The translations under genes and the position numbers were made by a program. From Cytophagales bacterium (lineage in GTDB: Bacteria; Bacteroidota; Bacteroidia; Cytophagales; Cyclobacteriaceae), in NCBI GenBank assembly GCA_020403045.1, contig JADBYK010000039.1:1-51592 (forward strand): 51,592 nucleotides of DNA, given 5' to 3'. Of this stretch, positions 23,874-32,865 are shown piece after piece (the stretch's first letter is position 1; every line of letters starts with the position of its first letter). The notes under the pieces are model-generated. The model was not told where the DNA came from, did not search any database, and saw only the letters and a list, made by a program, of their open reading frames with translations.

Positions 23874-25466
23874 TCAATGCGTTAACGGATTCTCGAAATT
23901 TCCCTGGTAATTTTTCAATCGATAAAAAAATGCATACCGCATCGTCTCGCCCCCTCTTGTAATGCGAGCCGTATCGAGCGGCTCAATTGTCTCAAAATAG
24001 TTCCCAAAGGCTTCACTGGGATCCTTGTAGTAGTTACTCACGGCAATGTGATAATAGTCTTGTCCCTTTTCTAACCCACCCCGCTGCTCATTGATCCAGG
24101 CATACTTGTGGATCTCATTCAGACTGCCAATCAAAAACAACTTGCGGCGAAGGGGTTGAGCTACGTAAAAATCAAGATGAGTACCCGGAAACCATTTGTT
24201 TGAAATCAGCCCCGATCCTTTTTTCATCAAACCATTCGACTCTTCTCTTGCAGCAATTCTTTTAAAAGCATCCTCGATTTGATCGTAGCCAAACATGTCT
24301 TGTGTAAAATCGTATTCACCAAAATTTTGGACGTCCGATTGCTTCCCCAACGGGAATGGCGAATAATTGATTATATAAAGTGTAACCGTCAAAAGAAAAG
24401 CTAAAAAATAGCTTGGTAGCAGTATTCGAAATGGGCGAATTGTGTTGGCTTCGGAAACATGTTGCACTCCTATTCGCTCACACCAATAGACAGCGCTTAT
24501 CACTATCAACGACAAGAAAGCCGGACCCGACCAATGCGGCAACGTACTTCTAAAAACAGAAAAACCGGTGAACAACAGCCAGAGTGGAATCGCATTGAAT
24601 AACAGAATCCACTTGAATGATGAATCCAAAAAGCGTTTACCCTTTGCCAGCGCCACCAACGCTATTACGATCAAAATAATATTCAGGGGATTGTTGTAAG
24701 CGATCTGCCCCCCTATCTCCGTGAAAAAATAATCGGGCCGAATTTCGAAGGCGGGAGCTACCCGGTCGCCATGAAAAGTAAAACTGATAAAATTGTTTTT
24801 TACATTCCAGATAATCACTGGCGAAAAAACCATCAAAGAAATAACGCCTGATGCATAGAGCGAATAATCCAGCAACCATTTTCGATTTTGAAAAAGCACA
24901 TACAGCAAAATACCAACCCAAATAAAAACAGAGTGATACTTGGATAACATCGCCAGTCCGGCAAACACTCCTATACTTACCATCTTTATTCGATGCGCAT
25001 TAGTAATTTTCTCAACGGGCAACACATCCAATGCCGCATTCAAACTCAACAACCAGAAAAACACCTGAGGTGCATCAGGAATTAATGAAAAGCCGCTGAT
25101 AATGGAGCAATAGATGGAAGACGTGTAAAGAAAGGCAGCATAAAGTCCAGCCAATTCATTTTTCACTTTTCTACCTATACAGAAAATCGTCCACGTACTT
25201 GCTGCCGATAACACAATGGTTCCCAGTCGCAAGAAAAAATCATCTGTAAAAAACAGGTTGGCTGTGAATACTTGTGCTAAAAAACCCACCATGGGTGGAT
25301 GATCGAAATGACTTAGATCAGGAAATAGCGCATAGGTCCAATAGTACACCTCATCATTCGCTAATTCCAACTGTGAGGCCAACAACAGTCTGATCGTTGT
25401 TGCAATGACAATAAGCCAAACAACCTGCTTGCGTATTTTAATTACTTGATCGTTAGTTAAATTCAT
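23874..25466 (-). CDS. GT39-family membrane glycosyltransferase
   Basis: About 530 residues with roughly ten membrane segments. The first outer loop carries LANDEVYYW and HFDHPPMV, acidic and HPP motifs of ArnT/PMT-type (GT39, GT-C fold) enzymes that use polyprenol-phosphate sugars outside the membrane. A C-terminal soluble part of about 130 residues ends the protein. ATG at 25466 gives MNLTNDQ as the N-terminus. With GtrA directly downstream and a polyprenol-phosphate mannosyltransferase-like gene at 16329, a surface-glycan modification route is likely (inference). The acceptor is unknown. Confidence 0.9.
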   Translation of the reverse strand: MNLTNDQVIKIRKQVVWLIVIATTIRLLLASQLELANDEVYYWTYALFPDLSHFDHPPMVGFLAQVFTANLFFTDDFFLRLGTIVLSAASTWTIFCIGRKVKNELAGLYAAFLYTSSIYCSIISGFSLIPDAPQVFFWLLSLNAALDVLPVEKITNAHRIKMVSIGVFAGLAMLSKYHSVFIWVGILLYVLFQNRKWLLDYSLYASGVISLMVFSPVIIWNVKNNFISFTFHGDRVAPAFEIRPDYFFTEIGGQIAYNNPLNIILIVIALVALAKGKRFLDSSFKWILLFNAIPLWLLFTGFSVFRSTLPHWSGPAFLSLIVISAVYWCERIGVQHVSEANTIRPFRILLPSYFLAFLLTVTLYIINYSPFPLGKQSDVQNFGEYDFTQDMFGYDQIEDAFKRIAAREESNGLMKKGSGLISNKWFPGTHLDFYVAQPLRRKLFLIGSLNEIHKYAWINEQRGGLEKGQDYYHIAVSNYYKDPSEAFGNYFETIEPLDTARITRGGETMRYAFFYRLKNYQGNFENPLTH

Positions 25467-25535
25467 TGAGGATTGTAAACGCAAAGATGTCAAAATATCC
25501 TTTCAATAGCATGGTAGAGCCAAGCGATATCTTGA

Positions 25536-25581
25536 AGGCGTCTGACGGCTGATCCTAGGCAAAAATAGCCGTCTGACGCCT
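25536..25581. repeat. Long hairpin downstream of the nuclease/phospholipase gene
   Basis: AGGCGTCTGACGGCT (25536-25550) faces AGCCGTCTGACGCCT (25567-25581), giving a 15-bp stem with one central mismatch and a 16-base loop. No T-run follows on either strand, so it is not a typical terminator. CTGACGG-type sequences echo the repeats at 1-137 and 15464-15580, but no full copy is present. Confidence 0.6.
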
Positions 25582-25612
25582 GCTAATTCAAAAAATATTT
25601 TTGACAAGGCTT

Positions 25613-26584
25613 CTAATTCCCTTCCGTTTCGTGCGCACGCGGATTCGACAACCGTTGCTCTTTCCACTTTTTCAATTCCTCTCTCCTCAATATCAATTCC
25701 TCTTCGGTGGGTTTGTAATCGATTAACACTTTTAAGTCTGGCTGACCGGCATCGACCCAGGCAGTATACCACACATCACCGATCATCTTTACACTCTCTC
25801 TCATCTGCCGCTCAACCATACCCGACAGCAACTGATGGTAGCTTCTGGCATATTCGATCGACACCACTTTCGCAGTTTGTTTTCCTTTCGTTTCAAAATT
25901 GAATTTTCGATGGCCCATTTTTAATGACAGCTGCCTCTCAAAACGCAGCACAGAATCCAGGGCTGCGTTCGCACCAATCACCGCGTTCCATGACGCCAAT
26001 TGAACATTTTCGAGGTACTCTGCCTTTCCCACAAAGAAATCGTACTCATTAAAAAATAATTCTGGCAATCGCGATTCCCAAAAAGCATGAATGCCCACTT
26101 GATTACTAAGTTGGCCATCGTAATTTTTTGTGGTGTGCAACGGCACGTGAGCATCTGCAATGTAATGACCGAGATCAGCCGATATTCTCAAAATACGATC
26201 TGGATCTTTTAGTAAGAAGGCGTCTTTTAATTGATAATAAACACGATTTATATGCCACGGCACAATCCCATGCCGTGTAAGGCTGTCCTCTCCGTATTTC
26301 GCTACTGCATCTTTCCAATAGCGTGGCAATTTTGTTGCAGCACTATCGCCATACTCGTCTAAATCAATGTAGTGCCGAGGCGCCTCTTCAGGAATAGCAT
26401 ATCTCCTGCGATCGGGATTTACAGAGGCCTCAGAAATATATTGGATATTTTTCTTGTAAAAGCCAATCATCTCCACAGGCAAGGTAAATACAGCGAGTCG
26501 GTTTATTTTTTGGTGAGCAAAAAATCCCCAACTAAAAAAAAGAAACGGAATAGTGATTAGCAATATCTTTTGAAAATGCTTCAT
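25613..26584 (-). CDS. Secreted S1/P1-nuclease or zinc phospholipase C-like protein
   Basis: About 323 residues. The signal peptide (ILLITIPFLFFSWGFFAH) is followed by features of the S1-P1/zinc-dependent phospholipase C fold: N-terminal WGFFAHQKINRLA, HYIDLDEYG, GIVPWHI, LGHYIADAHVPLHT and HAFWES, whose histidines and aspartates form the trinuclear zinc site. Substrate may be single-stranded nucleic acid or phospholipid; sequence alone does not decide. ATG at 26584 is preferred over an upstream in-frame start because it directly precedes the signal peptide. Divergent from the M1 peptidase gene. Confidence 0.85.
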   Translation of the reverse strand: MKHFQKILLITIPFLFFSWGFFAHQKINRLAVFTLPVEMIGFYKKNIQYISEASVNPDRRRYAIPEEAPRHYIDLDEYGDSAATKLPRYWKDAVAKYGEDSLTRHGIVPWHINRVYYQLKDAFLLKDPDRILRISADLGHYIADAHVPLHTTKNYDGQLSNQVGIHAFWESRLPELFFNEYDFFVGKAEYLENVQLASWNAVIGANAALDSVLRFERQLSLKMGHRKFNFETKGKQTAKVVSIEYARSYHQLLSGMVERQMRESVKMIGDVWYTAWVDAGQPDLKVLIDYKPTEEELILRREELKKWKEQRLSNPRAHETEGN

Positions 26585-26594
26585 TCGAATACAA

Positions 26595-26669
26595 ATTTCA
26601 CGCAAAGACGCCAAGACACAAAGGGCTACCGAATACTTTTCTTGGCGACCTAGTGCCTTTGCGTGAAAT
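26595..26669. repeat. 75-base inverted repeat between divergent genes
   Basis: ATTTCACGCAAAG (26595-26607) pairs perfectly with CTTTGCGTGAAAT (26657-26669), and CGCCAAGA (26609-26616) pairs with TCTTGGCG (26640-26647) inside. The motif TTTCACGCAAAGACGC is one I recognise as a frequent intergenic repeat in Bacteroidota. It fills most of the gap between the nuclease-like and M1 peptidase genes, so it must overlap one or both promoters. Confidence 0.75.
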
Positions 26670-26697
26670 CTTTACCTTTCGGAATAAAATACGAAGC

Positions 26698-28302
26698 ATG
26701 AACAAACTTCTCTCGCTCCTCCTTTTCATCGCCACGGCCTCATTCGCCACAGATCCCTACCCAAGGAATCCGTTCATCGATGTAAAACAGTACACCTTTC
26801 AGTTAGAAGTGAATGACTCCACCGATGTGATTTATGGAAAAGCATCTATTCTAATCCTGTTCAAAAAGTCTATCGCTGAATTTGAACTTGACCTTACCAA
26901 TAAGAACGCCCAAGGATTTGGAATGGAGGTCACCGGAATGAGGCTAAATGGGAAAACACTTTCATTTCAACATAAAAATGATCGCTTGAAAATCACTCTC
27001 GACCAACGAATAACGATCAATGAACAACTTAGCTTCGAAATAGACTATAAAGGCATCCCCCAAGATGGGCTCATCATTGGAAAAAATAAATATGGCGACC
27101 GCGGCTTCTTTGGCGACAATTGGCCTGACCGCGGCCACCACTGGCTACCTGTAATCGACCACCCCAGTGACAAGTCTGCCGTTGATTTTATAATCATAGC
27201 TCCGTTGCATTACTCGGTTATTTCCAATGGTCTCAAAATCGAAGAAAGCTTTATTGATTCAAAAAGAAAATTGACCCACTGGCGCGAAGAGGTGCCCATC
27301 CCTGTGAAAGTCATGGTGGTGGGTATTGCCCGATTTGCGGTGCAACACGCTGGAAAGGTCGATGACATCAGTGTAGAGAGTTGGGTCTATCCACAAAACC
27401 GGGTCGAAGGATTTTTTGACTACTCAGTCGCAGTAAAAGTGCTGGACTATTTTCACCGAAACATCGGTCCTTACCCATTCAAAAAATTGGCAAACGTTCA
27501 GTCGAAGACCCGCTGGGGAGGACTGGAGAATGCGGGCGCTATCTTCTACTCCGAGAGTTCAATCAACGGAAAGGGTGATCATGAAGGATTGATTGCACAT
27601 GAAGAAGCACATCAATGGTTTGGCAATTCAGCGAGCGAAAATGATTGGCATCATGTATGGCTGAGTGAAGGTTTTGCCACCTACTTCGCGAACTTGTATT
27701 TAGAACAAGCCTATGGCCGCGATCGGCTGGTGAAAGAACAATTACTTGACCGCGATCAAGTCATCAAGTATTACCAAAAAAATCCAGCACCCATAGTCGA
27801 TACTACGCTAACCGATATCAACAAAGTACTTAGCACCAATACCTATCAGAAAGCAGGATGGGTACTGCATATGCTTCGGCATAAAGTGGGTGACGCAGAT
27901 TTTTGGAAAGGCATTCGCCAATACTATGCTACGTATCAAAAAAGCAATGCCATGACGGTCGATTTCAAGAGAACTATGGAAACAGCTACCGGAAAAGATC
28001 TGACCTTGTTCTTCGACCAATGGTTGTACGAAGGGGGACACCCAAAAATTACAGGTACCTGGCGGTATGACGCCAAGACCAGCCAGGTCCTGCTTGAGAT
28101 TTCTCAGGTGCAGCCGGGAATATATTTTCACTTTCCGCTAGACTTAAAAATATTGGGAAAGGACGGCAAAACCCACATTCAAACGATTCAAATTGATTCT
28201 AAAACATCCAAAACAAGCTTGATTATCCCTTTTGTACCCCATGAACTGACATTAGATCCTGACACCTGGTTGCTTTTCGAGGGTAATTTGGTCAAAAAAT
28301 AA
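26698..28302 (+). CDS. Secreted M1 family aminopeptidase
   Basis: About 534 residues with a signal peptide (KLLSLLLFIATASFA). Zinc site H301-EEAH-305 and Glu324 (SEGFATYF) match HExxH-18-E. GGLEN at 274-278 is the exopeptidase motif equivalent to GAMEN. The N-terminal beta-saddle domain spans roughly residues 20-220. The protein ends soon after the helical part, so it lacks the long C-terminal superhelix of PepN and is closer to the short leukotriene-A4-hydrolase/cold-active type found in Bacteroidota. It trims N-terminal residues from peptides, probably in the periplasm. Confidence 0.94.
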   Translation: MNKLLSLLLFIATASFATDPYPRNPFIDVKQYTFQLEVNDSTDVIYGKASILILFKKSIAEFELDLTNKNAQGFGMEVTGMRLNGKTLSFQHKNDRLKITLDQRITINEQLSFEIDYKGIPQDGLIIGKNKYGDRGFFGDNWPDRGHHWLPVIDHPSDKSAVDFIIIAPLHYSVISNGLKIEESFIDSKRKLTHWREEVPIPVKVMVVGIARFAVQHAGKVDDISVESWVYPQNRVEGFFDYSVAVKVLDYFHRNIGPYPFKKLANVQSKTRWGGLENAGAIFYSESSINGKGDHEGLIAHEEAHQWFGNSASENDWHHVWLSEGFATYFANLYLEQAYGRDRLVKEQLLDRDQVIKYYQKNPAPIVDTTLTDINKVLSTNTYQKAGWVLHMLRHKVGDADFWKGIRQYYATYQKSNAMTVDFKRTMETATGKDLTLFFDQWLYEGGHPKITGTWRYDAKTSQVLLEISQVQPGIYFHFPLDLKILGKDGKTHIQTIQIDSKTSKTSLIIPFVPHELTLDPDTWLLFEGNLVKK

Positions 28303-28346
28303 ACAGGCCTACAAAGTCACTTATCCACACATTTTAAAACTTTGTG

Positions 28347-28377
28347 CTTGCAAATCAGCTTATTGCCCTTATTTTTG
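28347..28377 (+). promoter_or_regulatory. Bacteroidota-type promoter of rpsT
   Basis: CTTG at 28347-28350, a 19-base spacer, then TATTTTTG at 28370-28377 match the -33/-7 consensus TTG-N19-TAnnTTTG. The expected start of transcription is only about 15 bases before the rpsT ATG, leaving a short leader. Confidence 0.75.
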
Positions 28378-28398
28378 CAGTCCTTTTAGAAAAGCAAT

Positions 28399-28653
28399 AT
28401 GGCAAACCACAAATCAGCAGAGAAAAGAATCAGAGCAAATGAGACAAAACGCGTGAGAAATCGCTACCAGGCGAAGACTACTCGCACTCAGATAAAGAAA
28501 TTGACTGGCACTACTAAGAAAGACGAAGCAGCGGCACTTTTAAAAGAAGTAAGCGGCATGATCGACAAGTTGGCCAAGAAGAATGTCATTCACTGGAAAA
28601 AAGCAGCTAACCAAAAGAGCAAGTTGGCCAAACGTGTAAACGCACTCGCTTAA
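28399..28653 (+). CDS. rpsT: 30S ribosomal protein S20
   Basis: An 84-residue highly basic protein: ANHKSAEKRIRANETKR at the N-terminus and HWKKAANQKSKLAKRVNAL at the C-terminus are diagnostic for S20, which binds the 5' part of 16S rRNA. It has its own promoter and a strong terminator, so it is a single-gene unit. Confidence 0.98.
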   Translation: MANHKSAEKRIRANETKRVRNRYQAKTTRTQIKKLTGTTKKDEAAALLKEVSGMIDKLAKKNVIHWKKAANQKSKLAKRVNALA

Positions 28654-28677
28654 TTCAATATCCAAGAAAATATTTTT

Positions 28678-28710
28678 CCCTCTCTAACTTCGGTTGGGGA
28701 GGGTTTTTTT
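28678..28710 (+). terminator. Intrinsic terminator of rpsT
   Basis: CCCTCTCTAAC pairs with GTTGGGGAGGG (two G-T pairs) around a TTCG tetraloop, followed by seven T. Classical rho-independent terminator 25 bases after the stop codon. Confidence 0.93.
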
Positions 28711-28810
28711 ATGCAGATTTTTGGCGGGTCTATAATCTTGGTTTAATAATCGCAGGCTTCTTAGCGACTTGGGACCTTTGCCTGACACAGATTTTTCCTA
28801 CCTTTCATTG

Positions 28811-29512
28811 ATGAAAATCGAAGATAGCAAACCCCTTAACATTAAAGACTGGAATCCGGAAGACCGGCCGCGAGAAAAGCTATTGCTGAAAGGTACTTCA
28901 GCCCTATCCGATGCAGAGTTGATCGCCATCTTAATCGGCTCTGGCACGGCCAACTTGAGTGCTGTAGATGTCTCCAAAAAAGTATTGCTGCACGGAAAGA
29001 ACAACCTGAATGAACTGGCCAAACTCTCTGTAAAAGAGTTGATGAAGATAAAAGGTATTGGTGAAGCAAAGGCGATCACGATAGTCGCTGCGCTAGAGCT
29101 CGGGCGTAGAAGAAAAGAAACAGATAGTGAAGAGAAGCCGAAAATTAGCAGTTCAAAAGACGCCTTTGAATTACTACGAGGCGATATGATGGACTTGCCA
29201 CATGAAGAATTTTGGGTGCTGTTACTCAATCGTGCCAATCGTATCATCAAAAAGAAAAGAGTTAGCGAAGGCGGTGTTTCTGGTACGGTGGCCGATCCAA
29301 AGATTATTTACAAAATGGCTTTAGAGGAATTGGCCAGTGGCGTGATCGTGGCCCACAATCATCCTTCCGGTAATCTAACCGCCAGTCAAAGCGATATTGA
29401 CCTCACCAAAAAGTTAAAAGAAGCCGGAAAATTTCTGGAGGTACAACTATTGGATCACCTCATCATTGCTGGCTCAAAATATTATAGCTTTGCCGATGAA
29501 GGAATTATTTAA
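28811..29512 (+). CDS. radC: RadC/JAB-domain protein
   Basis: About 233 residues. N-terminal helix-hairpin-helix region (GTSALSDAELIAILIGSGT, IKGIGEAKAITIVAALELG) is followed by the JAMM metalloprotease-like domain with HNHPSG (182-187) and an aspartate at about 195 (SQSDIDLT). Long named a DNA repair protein, the family's biochemical role is unresolved. ATG at 28811 is chosen over an upstream TTG. The gene stands between rpsT and a DUF1684 gene. Confidence 0.95.
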   Translation: MKIEDSKPLNIKDWNPEDRPREKLLLKGTSALSDAELIAILIGSGTANLSAVDVSKKVLLHGKNNLNELAKLSVKELMKIKGIGEAKAITIVAALELGRRRKETDSEEKPKISSSKDAFELLRGDMMDLPHEEFWVLLLNRANRIIKKKRVSEGGVSGTVADPKIIYKMALEELASGVIVAHNHPSGNLTASQSDIDLTKKLKEAGKFLEVQLLDHLIIAGSKYYSFADEGII

Positions 29513-29560
29513 TTCAAAATTCAAAATTCAAAATTTAAGATTCAAGATTCAAGATTGAAA
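29512..29560. repeat. Short tandem ATTCAAAATTCAAGATTC repeats
   Basis: ATTCAAA occurs three times in a row after the radC stop, then ATTCAAG twice with 8-10 base periods. Similar runs occur at 32829-32860 (ATTCAACATT) and at the very end of the window (51577-51592, ATTCAAGATTCAAGA). This is low-complexity intergenic DNA of unknown role. Confidence 0.7.
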
Positions 29561-29622
29561 ATCCAATATCTAAAACCGAAAACAAATTTTGAACTTTGTA
29601 TCTTGCTTTTTGAATTGACAAT

Positions 29623-30294
29623 ATGAAAGCGAAACAAATCATTGCACTGGGGGTTGCGGCTTTTTTGGCCACGATGGTTTATTATAGTTTTACAAAAACC
29701 GATTCGCCAGAAGATTACATCAGCACCATTCTAAAAGAACGCCAGGAGAAGGATGAGTTCATGAAAACTGATAAAGATTCTCCCTTTCGATCAACCAAAG
29801 CGAGTACACTGGGTGTAGCCTCTGTGCCGATGGACACCACACAAGCAACTGTCGTAGTCGAGAAGCTCAACTATTTTCCGCCCGATTTAAAATACAAATT
29901 GAAAGCTAGCCTCGAGCCAATCGAAAACAAAAAAGTAATTGTACTGCCTACGAGTGACGGCAAGGAGAAACGATACCTGGAATATGCATTTGCAAAATTT
30001 AGCCTCGATGGTCAAGAAAACAGCCTGTTGATCGTGGAAATCATGGATGCAGGTCCTTACAAGGGGACACTCTTTCTTGCCTTTGCGGATGAGACTAGTG
30101 CCAAAGAAACGTATGGAGCTGGCCGCTACATCGATTTGAAAAAAGTACCAGGAGCAAGTTCCATCGTTCTTGATTTCAATAAAGCCTATAACCCATACTG
30201 TGCTTATTCAGATAATTTTTCTTGTCCTTTTCCGCCCAAAGAAAACATCATGAAAATTGCGATAAAGGCTGGTGAGAAGAATTATCATGATTGA
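29623..30294 (+). CDS. DUF1684 domain protein, membrane-anchored
   Basis: A 223-residue protein. One N-terminal membrane segment (IIALGVAAFLATMVYYSF) is followed by the DUF1684 domain: ERQEKDEFMKTDKDSPF, LNYFPPDLKYKLKASLE, YGAGRYIDLKK and the signature NPYCAYSDNFSCPFPPKEN close to the C-terminus. The family is widespread in Bacteroidota and Actinobacteria and has no settled function. The conserved cysteine pair near the end could bind metal or form a disulfide. Confidence 0.93.
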   Translation: MKAKQIIALGVAAFLATMVYYSFTKTDSPEDYISTILKERQEKDEFMKTDKDSPFRSTKASTLGVASVPMDTTQATVVVEKLNYFPPDLKYKLKASLEPIENKKVIVLPTSDGKEKRYLEYAFAKFSLDGQENSLLIVEIMDAGPYKGTLFLAFADETSAKETYGAGRYIDLKKVPGASSIVLDFNKAYNPYCAYSDNFSCPFPPKENIMKIAIKAGEKNYHD

Positions 30295-30326
30295 TAAATG
30301 CCTTTAGAAAACATAGGAGAATTCAC

Positions 30327-30334
30327 TATTTTTG
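30327..30334 (+). promoter_or_regulatory. Probable -7 element of pheT promoter
   Basis: TATTTTTG, identical to the -7 element of rpsT, lies 22 bases before the pheT ATG. The expected -33 position reads TTTAG rather than TTG, so the promoter is imperfect. Confidence 0.45.
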
Positions 30335-30356
30335 AAGTTCTGATTTTTCCTAAACC

Positions 30357-32783
30357 ATGAAGATTTCTTACAACTGGCTCAAGCAATATATTCACATCCC
30401 CGAATCGGCTGAAGAAATTGGCCAAACACTAACCGGAACTGGTCTGGAAGTGGAAAGTGTCGAACCTTTTGAAAGCGTTAAGGGAGGCTTAAAAGGCTTG
30501 GTCATTGGTGAAGTGCTTACGTGTAGCAAACACCCTAATGCTGATAAACTTTCTATTACCACAGTCGATGTAGGTGGAGGAAGTCCACTTCAAATTGTGT
30601 GTGGCGCGGCCAATGTGGCTGCCGGTCAAAAAGTAGTCGTGGCCACGGTAGGCACCACAGTTCATCCAACGAAAGGCGAACCATTTCTTATCAAAAGTGC
30701 GAAAATCAGAGGCGAGCAATCGGAAGGAATGATTTGCGCGGAAGACGAAATAGGGCTCGGTGAAAGCCATGCCGGCATTTTGGTGCTTGACACCAAAATT
30801 GCGAATGGAACATTGGCGACTGAATTTTTCAACGTGCAGTCCGACTATGTGTTTGAAATTGGCCTGACCCCCAACCGGGCAGATGCCGCGAGTCATTTAG
30901 GTGTGGCGCGTGATATTAAGGCGGCAAAAAAACGCGAACTAAAATGGCCTTTAGTAGATCATTTTGAAATTGACAATACAAGCCTAACCATTCCAGTAAC
31001 GGTAGAAAATAGTGAAGCCTGCCCACGATATTCTGGTGTAACTATTTCAGGTATTAAAGTTGATGAGTCGCCTGATTGGTTAAAGAATAGATTAAAATCG
31101 ATTGGTCTTACCCCCATTAACAATGTGGTAGACATCACCAATTTTGTGTTGCACGAAACGGGTCAGCCACTTCACGCTTTTGATGCCGATGAGATTGAAG
31201 GAAAAAAAGTCATCGTAAAAACAGTACCTGCAGGAACCAAGTTTTTGACATTAGATCAGAAAGAGCGAACGCTTGCCGGCAGTGATCTGATGATCTGTGA
31301 CGCAAACGAAAATGGAATGTGCATCGCGGGAGTGTTTGGTGGAATCAAGTCAGGTGTATCAGGGAAAACCGTCAATCTATTTTTAGAAAGTGCCTGTTTC
31401 TCCTCGCAGTATATACGTAAGACCGGAATGCATCATGGGCTAAAGACGGATGCTTCATTTCGTTTCGAGCGAGGAACAGATCCTAACAATACCGTTTATG
31501 CACTAAAACGAGCGGCACTCTTGATCAAAGAACTAGCCGGTGGAGCTATCTCGTCAGAAATAGTGGATATCTATTCTTCACCTGTTGGAAATAGAGTCAT
31601 TGAAGTAAAAGACAAGAATGTCAACCGCCTCATTGGGAAAATGTTGCCCCGCGAAGAAATCTTTTCCATCCTTGAAAGTCTTGACATTGCAGTTTCAAAC
31701 AAAAAAGAGGATCGTTTCACTGTTTCCGTTCCGCCTTACAGGGTAGATGTGACGCAGGAAGCCGATGTGGTAGAGGAAATTTTGCGCATCTATGGCTTTA
31801 ACAACATCGAACTCACAGAAATAGTTGGCACCGATTACCTCGCAGAGTTTCCTGATAAGGATCCGAACAAATTCAAAAAATCTGTGGGCGAAATGCTGGC
31901 AGGGAACGGGTTCTACGAGATACTCACGAATTCTTTGACAAATGCAGCCTATCATCAAAAATATCAATTAACGTTTGCCGGAGAGCCGGTTGAAATCCTG
32001 AACAAACTCAGTGAAGAGCAAGGTATACTCAGACAAACGATGCTCTTTACCGGTCTGGAGGTTTGCTCTTTCAACATTAACCGCAAACAGAAAGACTTAA
32101 AGCTTTTTGAATTTGGTAAAGTCTATTGGAAAAAAGAGGCGGCCGAGGGCAAGTACGAGGAAGAAGAACGCTTGGCGCTATACTTAACCGGCAATGTTGA
32201 AAGTGAAAACTGGCAAAACAAAACGCGAACTGTGAGCTATTATCACCTGGCTCAGCAAGTGGCGCACATCATTCAAAAATCATCGGTTGAAAATGTCAAG
32301 CAAGAGCCTTTAAGTGACCCGTTGTTCGAGTACGGCATGAAAATCTTAAAGGGAACAAAAGAAATTGGCAAGTTGGGCAGGGTAAAAACCGCTTTACTCA
32401 AAGATTTTGGCATCAAGCAAGAAATATTTTTTTCTGATCTGAGTACGGCCTTGCTTTTCAAATCGGCAAGCCCTAAGTTCGTTGTATCGGAAGTGCCAAA
32501 GTTTCCTGAAGTAAGACGTGATCTTTCTTTTGTAGTCGATAAAAAGATCAGCTTTGCAGAAATGAAAGAGTTGGTGCTGGCAACAGATAAGAGTTTGATC
32601 AAAGACATTATTGCTTTTGACGTTTACGAAGGCGATAAAATTCCAGAAGGAAAAAAGGCATATGCGCTTGGCTTTACGCTACTGGACGGTGCAAAAACGC
32701 TGACGGATGAGGAGATTGACAGAACAATGACCAAATTGATTGCGGCATTTGAATCGAAATTCGAAGCTGTAATCAGGAAGTAA
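30357..32783 (+). CDS. pheT: Phenylalanyl-tRNA synthetase beta subunit
   Basis: An 808-residue subunit of the (alpha-beta)2 enzyme that charges tRNA-Phe. In order: N-terminal domain; EMAP/OB tRNA-binding domain (about 40-150, GEVLTCSKHPNADKLS); B3/B4 editing domain with the HETGQPLHAFD segment; B5 domain; core catalytic-like domain with the VEEILRIYGFNNIE stretch; and C-terminal ferredoxin-fold anticodon-binding domain (FPEVRRDLSFVVDKKISF). Full length. Followed by a coiled-coil gene, zapA and rny on the same strand; the alpha subunit is not in the window. Confidence 0.98.
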   Translation: MKISYNWLKQYIHIPESAEEIGQTLTGTGLEVESVEPFESVKGGLKGLVIGEVLTCSKHPNADKLSITTVDVGGGSPLQIVCGAANVAAGQKVVVATVGTTVHPTKGEPFLIKSAKIRGEQSEGMICAEDEIGLGESHAGILVLDTKIANGTLATEFFNVQSDYVFEIGLTPNRADAASHLGVARDIKAAKKRELKWPLVDHFEIDNTSLTIPVTVENSEACPRYSGVTISGIKVDESPDWLKNRLKSIGLTPINNVVDITNFVLHETGQPLHAFDADEIEGKKVIVKTVPAGTKFLTLDQKERTLAGSDLMICDANENGMCIAGVFGGIKSGVSGKTVNLFLESACFSSQYIRKTGMHHGLKTDASFRFERGTDPNNTVYALKRAALLIKELAGGAISSEIVDIYSSPVGNRVIEVKDKNVNRLIGKMLPREEIFSILESLDIAVSNKKEDRFTVSVPPYRVDVTQEADVVEEILRIYGFNNIELTEIVGTDYLAEFPDKDPNKFKKSVGEMLAGNGFYEILTNSLTNAAYHQKYQLTFAGEPVEILNKLSEEQGILRQTMLFTGLEVCSFNINRKQKDLKLFEFGKVYWKKEAAEGKYEEEERLALYLTGNVESENWQNKTRTVSYYHLAQQVAHIIQKSSVENVKQEPLSDPLFEYGMKILKGTKEIGKLGRVKTALLKDFGIKQEIFFSDLSTALLFKSASPKFVVSEVPKFPEVRRDLSFVVDKKISFAEMKELVLATDKSLIKDIIAFDVYEGDKIPEGKKAYALGFTLLDGAKTLTDEEIDRTMTKLIAAFESKFEAVIRK

Positions 32784-32865
32784 TTTTGACAGCTGTTTAA
32801 TGATGGATATCGGTAGGTTTAAAGAGCGAATTCAACATTAAAATTCAACATTCAATAGTAAGAAC

